From the NCBI RefSeq assembly GCF_014836425.1, contig NZ_JACSQW010000007.1, positions 20,459-84,458 of the forward strand: a stretch of DNA of 64,000 nucleotides. Reading direction: 5' to 3'. The notes below the pieces were generated by a model that had not been told where the DNA came from, ran no database searches, and was given only the letters and a program-made list of their open reading frames with translations. Below are positions 52,883 to 61,254 of this stretch, in pieces. Each line of letters begins with the position of its first letter. Within the stretch, counting starts at the first letter, position 1. The DNA is from Limosilactobacillus avistercoris. Lineage in GTDB: Bacteria; Bacillota; Bacilli; Lactobacillales; Lactobacillaceae. The position numbers and the translations under genes were made by a program.

Positions 52883-53785
52883 ATGCAACGACAGTATCTG
52901 AGTATTGATATTGGTGGAACAACAATAAAGAGTGCACGAATTGATCATTCTGGAAATATTATGACCAAAGGAAAACTAATGACACCGCGTTCTAAGGATG
53001 CTTTTATTCAAGCACTTCAAACGATTATTCGTGAGAATCCGATAATTGCAGCTGTTTGCGTAAGTGTTCCGGGAATAGTAGATCCGCAGACTGGTAATGT
53101 TCAGTTTACGGGAGTCTTAAGTTACATGGGTGAATTTCACTTAGCTGAATACCTTGAAAAAACTACTAAATTACCAGTTTATGTGGGAAATGATGCCAAC
53201 TGTGCAACGTTAGCTGAGTTATGGTTAGGAAACTTAGTCGGGGTAGATGACGGAGCTGTCATCACTCTCGGGACTTCTGTTGGTGGTGGAATTGTAATTA
53301 ATGGGAAACTCTTGCATGGTCCCCATAGTCGAGCAGGGGAATTGAGCGCAATTGTGACTAACCGTGATGATCCTGACGTTGAACAACGGACAGTTGGAGC
53401 TACCACGTCAGCAGTTAAGATGGTTGAAATGATTGCTCGAGTATGTAAACTCCCTGATCCCACCGATGGTCGGCAAGCTTTTCAAAAAATTTCTGCACAC
53501 GATCCGCTTGCCTGGGAAATTTTTGAAGAATATTGTCGTCGCGTAGCCTACCTGATTATTGATCTTCAGGCGGTATTAGATCTTGAAGTAGTGCTGATTG
53601 GTGGAGGGATTAGTGTCCAACCGATTTTAATTAAAGAAATTAAAACTCAATTTGTTAAAGTCCAAAAAAGTGATCGTCGGCTAATGGCTGATATTGCAAT
53701 GCCGGTTATTAAAGCAGCTAACTTTGGCAATGAGGCTAACCTTCTCGGCGCCCTTTATGGCTTACTTTTAAAAATTGAAAATTAA
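52883..53785 (+). CDS. ROK-family protein, probable sugar kinase
   Basis: 300 residues. ATP-binding DIGGTTIKSARID, catalytic region VGNDANCATLAELWLG, VITLGTSVGGGIVINGKLLHG and LIGGGIS. The zinc-binding Cys cluster of typical ROK glucokinases (CxCGxxGC) is absent; in its place stands a TNRDDPDVEQRTVGA stretch, as in a sub-branch common in lactobacilli. Catalytic Asp (GNDANC) is kept, so kinase activity is plausible; the sugar is unknown. ATG 52883 follows GCGAGGTG. Monocistronic. Confidence 0.87.
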   Translation: MQRQYLSIDIGGTTIKSARIDHSGNIMTKGKLMTPRSKDAFIQALQTIIRENPIIAAVCVSVPGIVDPQTGNVQFTGVLSYMGEFHLAEYLEKTTKLPVYVGNDANCATLAELWLGNLVGVDDGAVITLGTSVGGGIVINGKLLHGPHSRAGELSAIVTNRDDPDVEQRTVGATTSAVKMVEMIARVCKLPDPTDGRQAFQKISAHDPLAWEIFEEYCRRVAYLIIDLQAVLDLEVVLIGGGISVQPILIKEIKTQFVKVQKSDRRLMADIAMPVIKAANFGNEANLLGALYGLLLKIEN

Positions 53786-53792
53786 ATTATAG

Positions 53793-53835
53793 AGAACCCC
53801 TAAGTCGACTTTTACCGATTTAGGGGGTTCATTTT
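53793..53835. terminator. Bidirectional terminator
   Basis: GAACCCCTAA pairs with TTAGGGGGTTC; between the ROK gene (+) and the Rrf2 gene (-). Confidence 0.8.
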
Positions 53836-53845
53836 AAACGGTTTA

Positions 53846-54310
53846 TTATTTCAAATTACTACCGATTAATTTTTGTGGATCCTTTTCACTCTGCTTAACA
53901 AGGATTAAATTAAGAACATCCTGGAGAGAAGTTGCTGCTAACTTTGCTTTTGCAGCTGTTTCTGCTTGTTGGTAGAATTCACTTAAAGTTGATTGAATAT
54001 TACCACCAACAATACATTCGGGATTTGTTTTAGGATCAATTGTGAAAATATGTTGTTCCTCTTCGACAGCAAGAAAAATGTCATAAAGAGAAATATCTTT
54101 TGGCTCACGCATTAATTTGGGGTCAGCAGAACCATGGACTGTCTTTATTAAACCGGCACTCCTTAACTTTCCCATTAACCGACGAACGACTACTGGAGAC
54201 GTTTCGATGCTTCTTGCAATGTTTTCACTACTTAATGGTAGTTTACCCTTATAGGTTTCAATAAAAGCGAGAATGTGGATGCTGTCGCTAAAACGGGTCG
54301 ATATCCGCAC
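53846..54310 (-). CDS. Rrf2-family transcriptional regulator
   Basis: 154 residues. N-terminal winged helix (STRFSDSIHILAFIETY, SSENIARSIETSPVVVRRLMGKLRSAGLI) and the Rrf2 dimerisation helix. Only one Cys is present (NPECIVGGN), so it cannot hold an IscR/NsrR-type three-Cys cluster; it belongs to the YwnA/YwgB-like branch. I choose GTG 54310, 9 bases after AAAGGA, rather than ATG 54319, which abuts it. It is divergent from the compatible-solute ABC operon, with a palindrome between them. Confidence 0.85.
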   Translation of the reverse strand: MRISTRFSDSIHILAFIETYKGKLPLSSENIARSIETSPVVVRRLMGKLRSAGLIKTVHGSADPKLMREPKDISLYDIFLAVEEEQHIFTIDPKTNPECIVGGNIQSTLSEFYQQAETAAKAKLAATSLQDVLNLILVKQSEKDPQKLIGSNLK

Positions 54311-54333
54311 ACTAACCATTCCTTTCTACATAT

Positions 54334-54414
54334 TAATTGTAACAATTTTAGTTACAATTATCTAGTGGGTAATTATCTTTCTTCCTTGACAAAGGAAATG
54401 CAGTAATATATATT
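54334..54414. promoter_or_regulatory. Divergent promoter region of rrf2 and the opu operon with palindrome
   Basis: TAATTGTAAC / GTTACAATTA (54334-54343 with 54351-54360, 7-bp spacer) is a perfect 10-bp inverted repeat that covers a minus-strand -10 (TACAAT) of the rrf2 gene. For the opu side: -35 TTGACA (54386-54391), 17 bp, -10 TATATT (54409-54414). The palindrome is a good candidate operator for the Rrf2 protein. Confidence 0.6.
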
Positions 54415-54473
54415 TTAAACTGTTTAACAAGATGATGAAACTTTTTTAGTTACTAATATACGAGGGTGAGAAT

Positions 54474-55382
54474 ATGATTATCCGTTTAAGAAAATTAGTG
54501 CTTAGTTTGGCACTTGCTTTAGGAGCCTTGATAGTTACTGGTAGTTTACCGGTTAATGTAAGCGCCAGTAGTAAGCCGATCATTGTAGGATCTAAGAGCT
54601 TTTCGGAGAGTAAAACGGTTAGTGAGATCTATGCGTTAGCTTTAGAGCATGCTGGGTATAAGGTCGTTCGAAAGCCAAATATTTCTAATTCAGTTGTTTA
54701 CCGAGCAGTTAAGACTGGACAGATTGATGTTTATCCAGAATATACAGGAACAATCGTTGAGGCTTACCTGAAAAAGAGTGCTAGTGGCAAGAATGCTTCG
54801 CAAATGGCATCCTTGGCGCAAAATGGTGTGGAAAAAGATGGCCTTGTAACATTCAACTATGCGCCAGGTGATAACCGGCAAGGGATTGGGATGCGGTCAA
54901 GCGTCGCCAAGAAGTACCATATTAAGACACTCAGCGATCTACAAAAGAATGCTTCAAAGATTCGCTTTGTTTCTCAGGGGGAATTTGACAAACGAGCCGA
55001 TGCATTACCTGAGATGAATAAGAAGTATGGTAAATACAACTTTAAATCTCATAAGGACTATGATGATAGCCTTAAGTACAAGATTATGTCCCAGAATAAG
55101 GGGGATGCGGCACCGGTATCAACAACTGATGGTCAACTGGCTACCAGTAAGTTTACTCTCTTAAAAGATGATAAGGGATTATGGGCGCCATATAATTTAG
55201 TCCCGTTGGTCAACAAGAAGGCAGCAAAGAGTCACCCGAAGATGGAAAAGACCTTAAACCAGGTTGATGCGAAGTTAACGACTAAGCAACTGACAGCCCT
55301 TAATAAAAAAGTTGATGTCGATGGTCAAAATTACAAGACAGTTGCTAAGAACTGGTATAGTGAACATGTTTTGAATCATTAG
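54474..55382 (+). CDS. Glycine betaine/choline-type substrate-binding protein (OpuCC-like)
   Basis: 302 residues. Signal peptide (residues 1-30, MIIRLRKLVLSLALALGALIV) with a likely type I site after VSA. The mature part begins KPIIVGSKSFSESKTVSEIYALALE, typical of quaternary-amine binding proteins (OsmF/OpuCC). The whole protein has no cysteine, so the lipobox Cys that anchors such proteins in Gram-positive bacteria is missing; it may be released or held by other contacts. First gene of a four-gene ABC operon. The exact solute (betaine, carnitine, choline) is not known. Confidence 0.87.
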   Translation: MIIRLRKLVLSLALALGALIVTGSLPVNVSASSKPIIVGSKSFSESKTVSEIYALALEHAGYKVVRKPNISNSVVYRAVKTGQIDVYPEYTGTIVEAYLKKSASGKNASQMASLAQNGVEKDGLVTFNYAPGDNRQGIGMRSSVAKKYHIKTLSDLQKNASKIRFVSQGEFDKRADALPEMNKKYGKYNFKSHKDYDDSLKYKIMSQNKGDAAPVSTTDGQLATSKFTLLKDDKGLWAPYNLVPLVNKKAAKSHPKMEKTLNQVDAKLTTKQLTALNKKVDVDGQNYKTVAKNWYSEHVLNH

Positions 55383-55412
55383 TATTTTAAAAGAAGAGGA
55401 GGAAAGAACGCG

Positions 55413-56063
55413 TTGTTAACCCAGATTATTCATTATTTTCAAACTGATAGTAGCCAGTATTGGCTATACGTCTGGCAACATATTTACCTTAGTTTGATTA
55501 CCCTCTCAATTGCAATGATCATTGCGTTGCCACTAGGGTATATTGGTTCACGGATAAAAACAGTTGCAGCTTTTTGTACTGCTTTTGCACAGGTATTAAG
55601 GATTATCCCTAGTTTGGCATTGCTGTTCCTACTAATTCCGTTTATTGGAACAGGGATGCTTCCCGCCTTGATTGCCCTTGTTATTTTAGCATTGCCTTCT
55701 CTCTTGATTAACACAATCCTTGGTTTTAACGAGGTTAGTCTATTATATGAAGAAGTCGGGACAGCACTAGGAATGGATCGACGTCAGTTAAGACGACAAG
55801 TTGAGATCCCGCTTGCCCTTCCTTATATCTTAAATGGGATTAAGTTAGCACTTGTTGAAATTATTGCGAGTGCTACTTTAGCTACCTATATTGGAGCTGG
55901 TGGTTTAGGAACGTTAATTTTTACTGGTTTAGGATTATATGATATGACCTATGTTGTTATTGGCGGTGTTAGTGTAGCGATCCTTTCGTTGCTTTCGATG
56001 ATCGGATTTGATTTTTTAATTAGGAGGATCCAGCGATATGACAGAGCCAGTTATTCAATTTAA
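55413..56063 (+). CDS. Compatible-solute ABC permease (OpuCB-like)
   Basis: 216 residues, five to six membrane helices, and the inner-membrane permease EAA-type loop (EEVGTALGMDRRQLRRQVEIPLALPYILNG). TTG start after GGAGGAAAG. It overlaps the ATPase gene by 26 bp. With the second permease (56801) it would form a heterodimeric channel in the membrane. Confidence 0.88.
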   Translation: MLTQIIHYFQTDSSQYWLYVWQHIYLSLITLSIAMIIALPLGYIGSRIKTVAAFCTAFAQVLRIIPSLALLFLLIPFIGTGMLPALIALVILALPSLLINTILGFNEVSLLYEEVGTALGMDRRQLRRQVEIPLALPYILNGIKLALVEIIASATLATYIGAGGLGTLIFTGLGLYDMTYVVIGGVSVAILSLLSMIGFDFLIRRIQRYDRASYSI

Positions 56064-56808
56064 AAATGTTCAGAAGCGGTTTGGGAAGAATATCATAATT
56101 CCTGATTTAAGTTTTACAATTAACCGTGGTGAATTTGTTACCATTCTTGGTTCTTCTGGTTCAGGGAAAACGACAACCCTGAAAATGGTTAATGGACTTT
56201 GGAAACCCGATGCTGGTGAGATCTTAATTAATGGTCAGAAAATAAGTAGTCTTGACCTAGTAAAGCTGCGTCGACACATGGGGTATGTCGTCCAACAAAT
56301 TGGCCTCTTTCCGCACATGACCATTGCAGAGAACATTGCGGTTGTGCCTAAGATGTTACGTTGGGATCAGGAAAAAATTGAACAGCGAGTTGAAAAGCTC
56401 CTTGATCTGGTCCAACTCGATCCGCAAAAGTATGCAAAGCGCTATCCAAACCAACTTTCGGGAGGGCAGCAACAGCGGATTGGCGTGGCGCGGGCATTAG
56501 CTGTTAATCCACCGTTCGTTCTCTTTGATGAACCATTCGGAGCATTAGATGCATTGACAAGGATTGAATTACAAAAAGAGATTAAACGGATTCACGAATC
56601 ATTAGCTGATAAGACTTTTATGTTTGTAACGCATGATATCAATGAAGCGCTTTTTCTTGGTCAGCGGGTAATGGTAATGCATGAAGGCCAGATCGAACAG
56701 TTTGCCACACCGGAAGAGATTGTCACCTACCCAGCGACGTCTTTTGTGAGGGAGCTATTAGGAACAGTTCAGCAGAATCAAAGTCTTTGGGGGAACTACC
56801 ATGATTGA
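56038..56808 (+). CDS. Compatible-solute ABC ATPase (OpuCA-like)
   Basis: 256 residues. Walker A GSSGSGKTTT, Q-loop VVQQIGLFPHMT, signature LSGGQQQR, Walker B FVLFDEPFGALDA and H-loop VTHD. The C-terminus ends soon after the ABC domain, so the CBS osmosensor pair of OpuCA/OpuAA is absent; osmoregulation would have to be transcriptional or by other means. RBS AGGAGG is inside the previous gene. Next gene overlaps by 8 bp. Confidence 0.92.
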   Translation: MTEPVIQFKNVQKRFGKNIIIPDLSFTINRGEFVTILGSSGSGKTTTLKMVNGLWKPDAGEILINGQKISSLDLVKLRRHMGYVVQQIGLFPHMTIAENIAVVPKMLRWDQEKIEQRVEKLLDLVQLDPQKYAKRYPNQLSGGQQQRIGVARALAVNPPFVLFDEPFGALDALTRIELQKEIKRIHESLADKTFMFVTHDINEALFLGQRVMVMHEGQIEQFATPEEIVTYPATSFVRELLGTVQQNQSLWGNYHD

Positions 56809-57457
56809 GTACTGGAAAACTAACTGGCCAATTATGGTAGTCGATTTACAACAGCATGCAACTATGGTTTTAGCTTCTTTAGGGATTGCTTTGGTAATTG
56901 CAGGGGTAATTATTATTTTGCTGATGCACCGGAAAAACTGGCTGAATGGGTTAGTCTACTTTTTCTCCTTGCTTTACTCTGTTCCTAGTTTTGCCTTTTT
57001 TACCCTTCTATTACCTGTTTCCGGCTTGGGAATGCGAACAGCCATTATTGTTCTAACATTGTATTGTGAGTACGTACTCTTAAGAACATTTATTACTGGA
57101 ATCCGAGAAGTTGATCCATCCCTGGTTGAAGTTGCGAAGGGGATGGGGATGACAGCACAACAGGTCTTCTTCAGGGTGCAGCTTCCCCTTGCCACACCAG
57201 CAATTTTTAGTGGATTGCAAGTTGCCCTTGCATCGACAATGGGCATTGCAACAATTGCCGCCACGATTAATGCAGGGGGACTTGGCCAATTATTATTTGA
57301 GGGCCTTCAATCGCAACAAGTTGTTCCAATTCTATGGGGCACTCTTTTAACGGTCATCTTAACTCTTGTGTGTGCCGGGATTTTGAAACTAATTGAATGG
57401 TTATTAATTCATCGTTGGCAATCGGTCGTTAATCAAAGAAAGGAGAAACGAGCTTGA
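56801..57457 (+). CDS. Compatible-solute ABC permease (OpuCD-like)
   Basis: 218 residues, five to six membrane helices and a permease loop (EVDPSLVEVAKGMGMTAQQVFFRVQLPLATPAIFSGL). Overlaps the ATPase gene by 8 bp. Its stop overlaps the start of the broken oxidoreductase frame (4 bp). Confidence 0.88.
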   Translation: MIEYWKTNWPIMVVDLQQHATMVLASLGIALVIAGVIIILLMHRKNWLNGLVYFFSLLYSVPSFAFFTLLLPVSGLGMRTAIIVLTLYCEYVLLRTFITGIREVDPSLVEVAKGMGMTAQQVFFRVQLPLATPAIFSGLQVALASTMGIATIAATINAGGLGQLLFEGLQSQQVVPILWGTLLTVILTLVCAGILKLIEWLLIHRWQSVVNQRKEKRA

Positions 57458-58411
57458 AAGCAGTTGTAATTAAGAAAGTTGGTGGACCAGAACAACTGGT
57501 TTACCAAGATGTTCCTACTCCTAAGGTGAAGCCGGGATGGTCCCTAGTAAAGGTAAAGGGATTTGGAATTAATCATTCAGAGATTTTTACCCGAAAAGGA
57601 CTCTCACCAACAGTTAAATTTCCCCGGATCTTAGGGATTGAGTGTGTAGGGGAGATCGTCCAAACTACTGATCCAGTTAAATTGCCGGTTGGTTAGATGA
57701 TAATTTCTATTATGGGTGAAATGGGGCGAGCATTCGACGGTTCATATGCTGAATATGTTCTTCTCCCTAATTCGAAAATCTATCCCAGTAACGACCAATC
57801 TACCTTGGAAAACACTAGCAACAGTTCTGGAAACTTATTACACGGCATATGGCTCAATGCTTAATCTTAAATTGACGAAGGATGATTTAGTATTAGTGCG
57901 TGGTGTAAGTAGTGGAGTTGGTGTAGCATTCTTAAAACTGGCTAAAGCTTGCTATCCTGGAATTCAAGTAGATGGAACGACAAGGACTAAGGATAAGGTT
58001 GCGAGAATGAAAGAGCTGGGCTTTGATGAAGTTATCCTTGATCAAGATGGTAAATTACAAACCGATAAGCACTATTCCAAGGTACTTGAGTTAATTGGCC
58101 CAGCAACAATTAAAGAAACTTTTAGTCACCTTGAAGAAGGTGGAATTGTTTGCAGTACGGGACAATTAGGGAACCAATGGTATCTTGAAGAGTTTGATCC
58201 CATTTTTGACTTAGCGCCGAATAGTTATTTGACCAGCTTTTATTCGGGAAACGTTAGCGGTAAGAAACTAAACCAATTATTACAAGTAATTGAAGGGCAC
58301 CACATTAATGTGGAACCAACGAAGGTTTACCGACTTGAGCAGGTTCCGCAAGCACATCAATATTTAGAGAGTCACCATAGTTTAGGAAAAGTAATTGTTT
58401 TGAATGATTAG
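57454..58411 (+). pseudogene. Broken zinc-type alcohol dehydrogenase/quinone oxidoreductase (MDR family)
   Basis: TTG start with GGAG, translationally coupled to the ABC operon. N-terminal MKAVVIKKVGGPEQLVYQDVPTP and ILGIECVGEIV fit the MDR superfamily. Two lesions: a TAG stop at 57694 (LPVG-stop, where relatives have Gln), then an extra C near 57783 that shifts the frame between FSLIRK/NSKIYP and VTTNLPWKTL. The remaining 200 codons (NADPH-binding VRGVSSGVGVAFLKLAKA) stay open to 58411. Intact members are about 320 residues and reduce quinones or enones. Confidence 0.8.
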
Positions 58412-58445
58412 GTTGGACGATGTTTAAAGTAAGAAGAGGATGAAG

Positions 58446-58560
58446 CTGGGAATTAACTCCCTCGAGAGCCTGGTTGGCTAACCTAGAACGATGAATGATG
58501 ATGGAATCATCAAAATCGTTCGTAGTTAGACTCTAAGGCTCTGGTTAATTCCCGCGATTA
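58446..58560 (+). repeat. Long intergenic hairpin related to the hairpin-tail family (no tail)
   Basis: GGGAATTAAC/GTTAATTCCC closes a long imperfect stem with AGAGCC/GGCTCT, CTAAC/GTTAG, GAACGAT/ATCGTTC and GATGAT/ATCATC-like arms. It has the CTAAC...GTTAG core seen in copies 2 and 3, but the GTTGCCTAGAA tail is absent. Confidence 0.55.
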
Positions 58561-58595
58561 GACTCTATAAGTTCGGAGACTATCAGTAACGGGTT

Positions 58596-58633
58596 GAGGC
58601 CGGGAAAAAACATTTTGTTTTTTCCCGGCCTCT
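58596..58633. terminator. Bidirectional terminator
   Basis: GAGGCCGGGAAAAAA pairs with TTTTTTCCCGGCCTC; serves the Tet(M)-like gene (-) and the ABC operon (+). Confidence 0.88.
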
Positions 58634-58646
58634 CCTCTTTTACTTT

Positions 58647-60572
58647 TTAATCTTGCACATGAGCCATTGTGGGAACTTGATTCCACTTTACCGGATAGCC
58701 AGCACCGTGGGCACAAAAAACGGAATCGGGGGTATTAGCTAGATCGGCAGTTGGGTTATAATTTGCGTTTGCAATGATTTCACTCGCATTATGGCACTCT
58801 TGATAGCCCATTACAGTTAATTCTAGTTGCCCTTGACCGTGAGTGTAGGCGCGAACAGTTTGCGCGTATTTTCGCATTTCGGTTACCGGTGCCGTTCCAG
58901 TAATAACCGTTGTGGAAGAGCTAGAATTATCATTATTGAGCTTAAAAGTCCCGTCCATTTGCTGAATATCATTAATTGCACGACCAACGTGTTCCTGATC
59001 AATAGTTAACCGGAATTGGTACCACGGTTCTAATAATTTACACTGACCAGTTTGTTTGAGCATCATTAAGCCTTGGCGAACTGCTCGATAAGTTGCTTCC
59101 CGGAAGTCACCACCAACAGAGTGAACAATACTTCCTCGGCCGTTGATTAGGGTAATCTTCGTATCAGTAAGGGGTGCACCGATTAGGACTCCCCGGTGTT
59201 CCTTATTATGTAAACTTGTCATTATTTGCTCTTGCCAGTTATGGCTAAGAATGTCGACACTACAGTCAGAGTTAAACTGGAGTCCACTTCCTGTCTTTCC
59301 TGGTTCAAGGAGAAGATGAACTTCGGCATAGTGACGAAGTGGTTCAAAATGACCGATCCCGATGACTCTTGAAGCGATCGTTTCCTTGTAAAGAATATTA
59401 CCTTCATTAAACTCAATATCAATTCCGTATCGTTGGTGGAGAAGTTGTTGAATAATTTCAAGTTGAACTTCACCGATGATTTGAAGGTGGATCTCCTGGA
59501 GGTGCGCTGACCACTGGACGTTTAGGTGTGGTTCTTCATCTTCTAACTCCCGTAATGCCAATAAACATTTATGGGGATCAACACCATTTAGTTTAACTGC
59601 ATAACTAAGAACCGGTTGAATTTCATTTAATGGTTGATCCTTAGCATTTCCCAATCCCTGGCCCGGAAAAGTTGAAGTTAATCCAGTAATTGCACCAACG
59701 CCACCAACTGGAATTGCTTGGTTAACAGTAAACTTAGCACCGTTATAAACTCGTAATTGATTTGCTTTTTCATCAGGTAGAATTTCTGCTTTAGCCTTTA
59801 GCGTCCCACCGAGGACTCGGACCCAAGTAAGTCGTTCCCCCTTGTTGTCATGAGAAATTTTAAATACCCGTGCTTGAAAATCGGGGGAGAAAGGTGCTTC
59901 AATGGTCCATTTGGAGAAGCCGGTAATAAAGTCATCAACACCGGTGAGCTTCAATGCTGCCCCAGAATAGATGGGGAAGACCTTGCGTCGAGCGATAAGT
60001 TGACGGATAGTTTCGTCTTTGAGATTACCAGAATCGAGGTAGTCATTTAAAACATCATCATCCGTCATCGCAATTGCTTCAATTCTATCGGCAGTGAGTG
60101 GTTCAGTAAATGGGAGGCAAGCAGAAGAAAACTCGGTTTGAAGTTCTTGAATTACCTTATGTGGGTTAGTACCCATCACATCCGTTTTATTAATAAAAAT
60201 GAAAGTCGGCACTTGATACTTTTTTAGAAGTCGCCAGAGAGTCCTAGTAGAACCCTGGATTCCATCAGTAGCTGAGATGACAAGGATGGCGTAGTCAAGA
60301 ACAGGGAGCACCTGCTCAGTTTGTCCGGCAAAGTCGACGTGCCCAGGAGTATCGAGTAAGGTTAAATTTAAGTTGTTATAGGTGATACTAGCTTGGTGAG
60401 AGAAAATAGTAATTCCCCGTTGTTTCTCTAGAGTATCTGGATCAAGAAAGGAGTCGCCATTATCAACTCGACCGAGTTGGCGTTGTGTTCCTCCGCGGTA
60501 AAGAAGTGCTTCCGATAAGGTTGTTTTTCCGGCATCAACATGGGCAACTACACCCGCAACAATTCTTTTCAC
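58647..60572 (-). CDS. Translational GTPase of the Tet(M)/Tet(O) ribosomal-protection family
   Basis: 641 residues, the length of Tet(M)-type proteins. GTPase motifs: G1 AHVDAGKTT, G2 RGIT, G3 DTPGHVDF, G4 NKTD; the EF-G-like domains follow and the C-terminus has SVFCAHGAGYPVKW, typical of this family. Such proteins bind the ribosome like EF-G and dislodge tetracycline. The divergent sequence and chromosomal housekeeping setting suggest a resident homologue rather than an acquired gene; resistance is unproven. GTG start after AGGAGG, overlapping the Usp stop by 4 bp. Confidence 0.85.
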   Translation of the reverse strand: MKRIVAGVVAHVDAGKTTLSEALLYRGGTQRQLGRVDNGDSFLDPDTLEKQRGITIFSHQASITYNNLNLTLLDTPGHVDFAGQTEQVLPVLDYAILVISATDGIQGSTRTLWRLLKKYQVPTFIFINKTDVMGTNPHKVIQELQTEFSSACLPFTEPLTADRIEAIAMTDDDVLNDYLDSGNLKDETIRQLIARRKVFPIYSGAALKLTGVDDFITGFSKWTIEAPFSPDFQARVFKISHDNKGERLTWVRVLGGTLKAKAEILPDEKANQLRVYNGAKFTVNQAIPVGGVGAITGLTSTFPGQGLGNAKDQPLNEIQPVLSYAVKLNGVDPHKCLLALRELEDEEPHLNVQWSAHLQEIHLQIIGEVQLEIIQQLLHQRYGIDIEFNEGNILYKETIASRVIGIGHFEPLRHYAEVHLLLEPGKTGSGLQFNSDCSVDILSHNWQEQIMTSLHNKEHRGVLIGAPLTDTKITLINGRGSIVHSVGGDFREATYRAVRQGLMMLKQTGQCKLLEPWYQFRLTIDQEHVGRAINDIQQMDGTFKLNNDNSSSSTTVITGTAPVTEMRKYAQTVRAYTHGQGQLELTVMGYQECHNASEIIANANYNPTADLANTPDSVFCAHGAGYPVKWNQVPTMAHVQD

Positions 60573-61048
60573 CGTTCTTCCTCCTGGTGGTTATTTTCAG
60601 TTCGTACAACAAGAACATCACACGGAGCGTTTCGGTTAACGTAATTAGTAACTGAACCGAGAACAAACCGTTCGACACTTGATAAGCCAGTTGTCCCAAT
60701 AACAATCAGGTCGCTATGGTGATCCTTAGGAAAATCTTGGGCAATAACTCGTTTAGGATTTCCAAAACGAATGTGAATGCTGACATCGAGGAGGCCCATT
60801 TTCCAGGCAAGCATTTTAAGATCTTCTAGCCGTTCTTCGGTCGTCTTAACTAAATTATATGTTTGATCGGTACTGACTGTTGTACTGGTAATGTAGCCAT
60901 CAGTGATTTGCCCCACCTGTTCGATCGTGAGGAGATCAAGGTGGGCATGGTTATGGATTGCGGATTTAACGGCAGCGGTGAGTACAGAGATCGTGGCCTT
61001 CGATCCATCAATCGCCGCAACGATATTTTTGTATTGCATATCCTTCAT
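60569..61048 (-). CDS. Universal stress protein, UspA family
   Basis: 159 residues. N-terminal YKNIVAAIDGSKATISVL and the ATP-binding GTTGLSSVERFVLGSVTNYV motif near the C-terminus. It is the first gene of an operon with the Tet(M)-like GTPase, coupled by a 4-bp overlap. Paralogue at 32507-32974. Confidence 0.9.
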   Translation of the reverse strand: MKDMQYKNIVAAIDGSKATISVLTAAVKSAIHNHAHLDLLTIEQVGQITDGYITSTTVSTDQTYNLVKTTEERLEDLKMLAWKMGLLDVSIHIRFGNPKRVIAQDFPKDHHSDLIVIGTTGLSSVERFVLGSVTNYVNRNAPCDVLVVRTENNHQEEER

Positions 61049-61148
61049 CAGACTTACTTCCTTTCAAGTACTTTACCTTAATTATAAGGGTTTAGTTGGA
61101 GTGGCAGTTAATAAAATTAGGATTTTTAGTAAATTTAACGTCAATAAT

Positions 61149-61162
61149 TGAAAACGGTTGCA
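61149..61162. promoter_or_regulatory. cre-like site upstream of lplA
   Basis: TGAAAACGGTTGCA matches the cre consensus TGWAANCGNTNWCA at 13 of 14 positions; it lies about 95 bases before the lplA start and about 100 bases before the divergent usp start, so either gene could be the target. Confidence 0.45.
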
Positions 61163-61254
61163 AAGAGGACTAAACTTTACATATAGATTAAAGGACATTT
61201 GACCGAATTTAGTCTAATTTTAGTTAGAATCTTCACAAAGGAGTTGCAGTTAAT

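Noticed and set aside
58647..60572. Acquired tetracycline-resistance gene
   Set aside because: No flanking mobile element, sequence diverged from Tet(M), and coupling to a usp gene; kept as a family assignment only.
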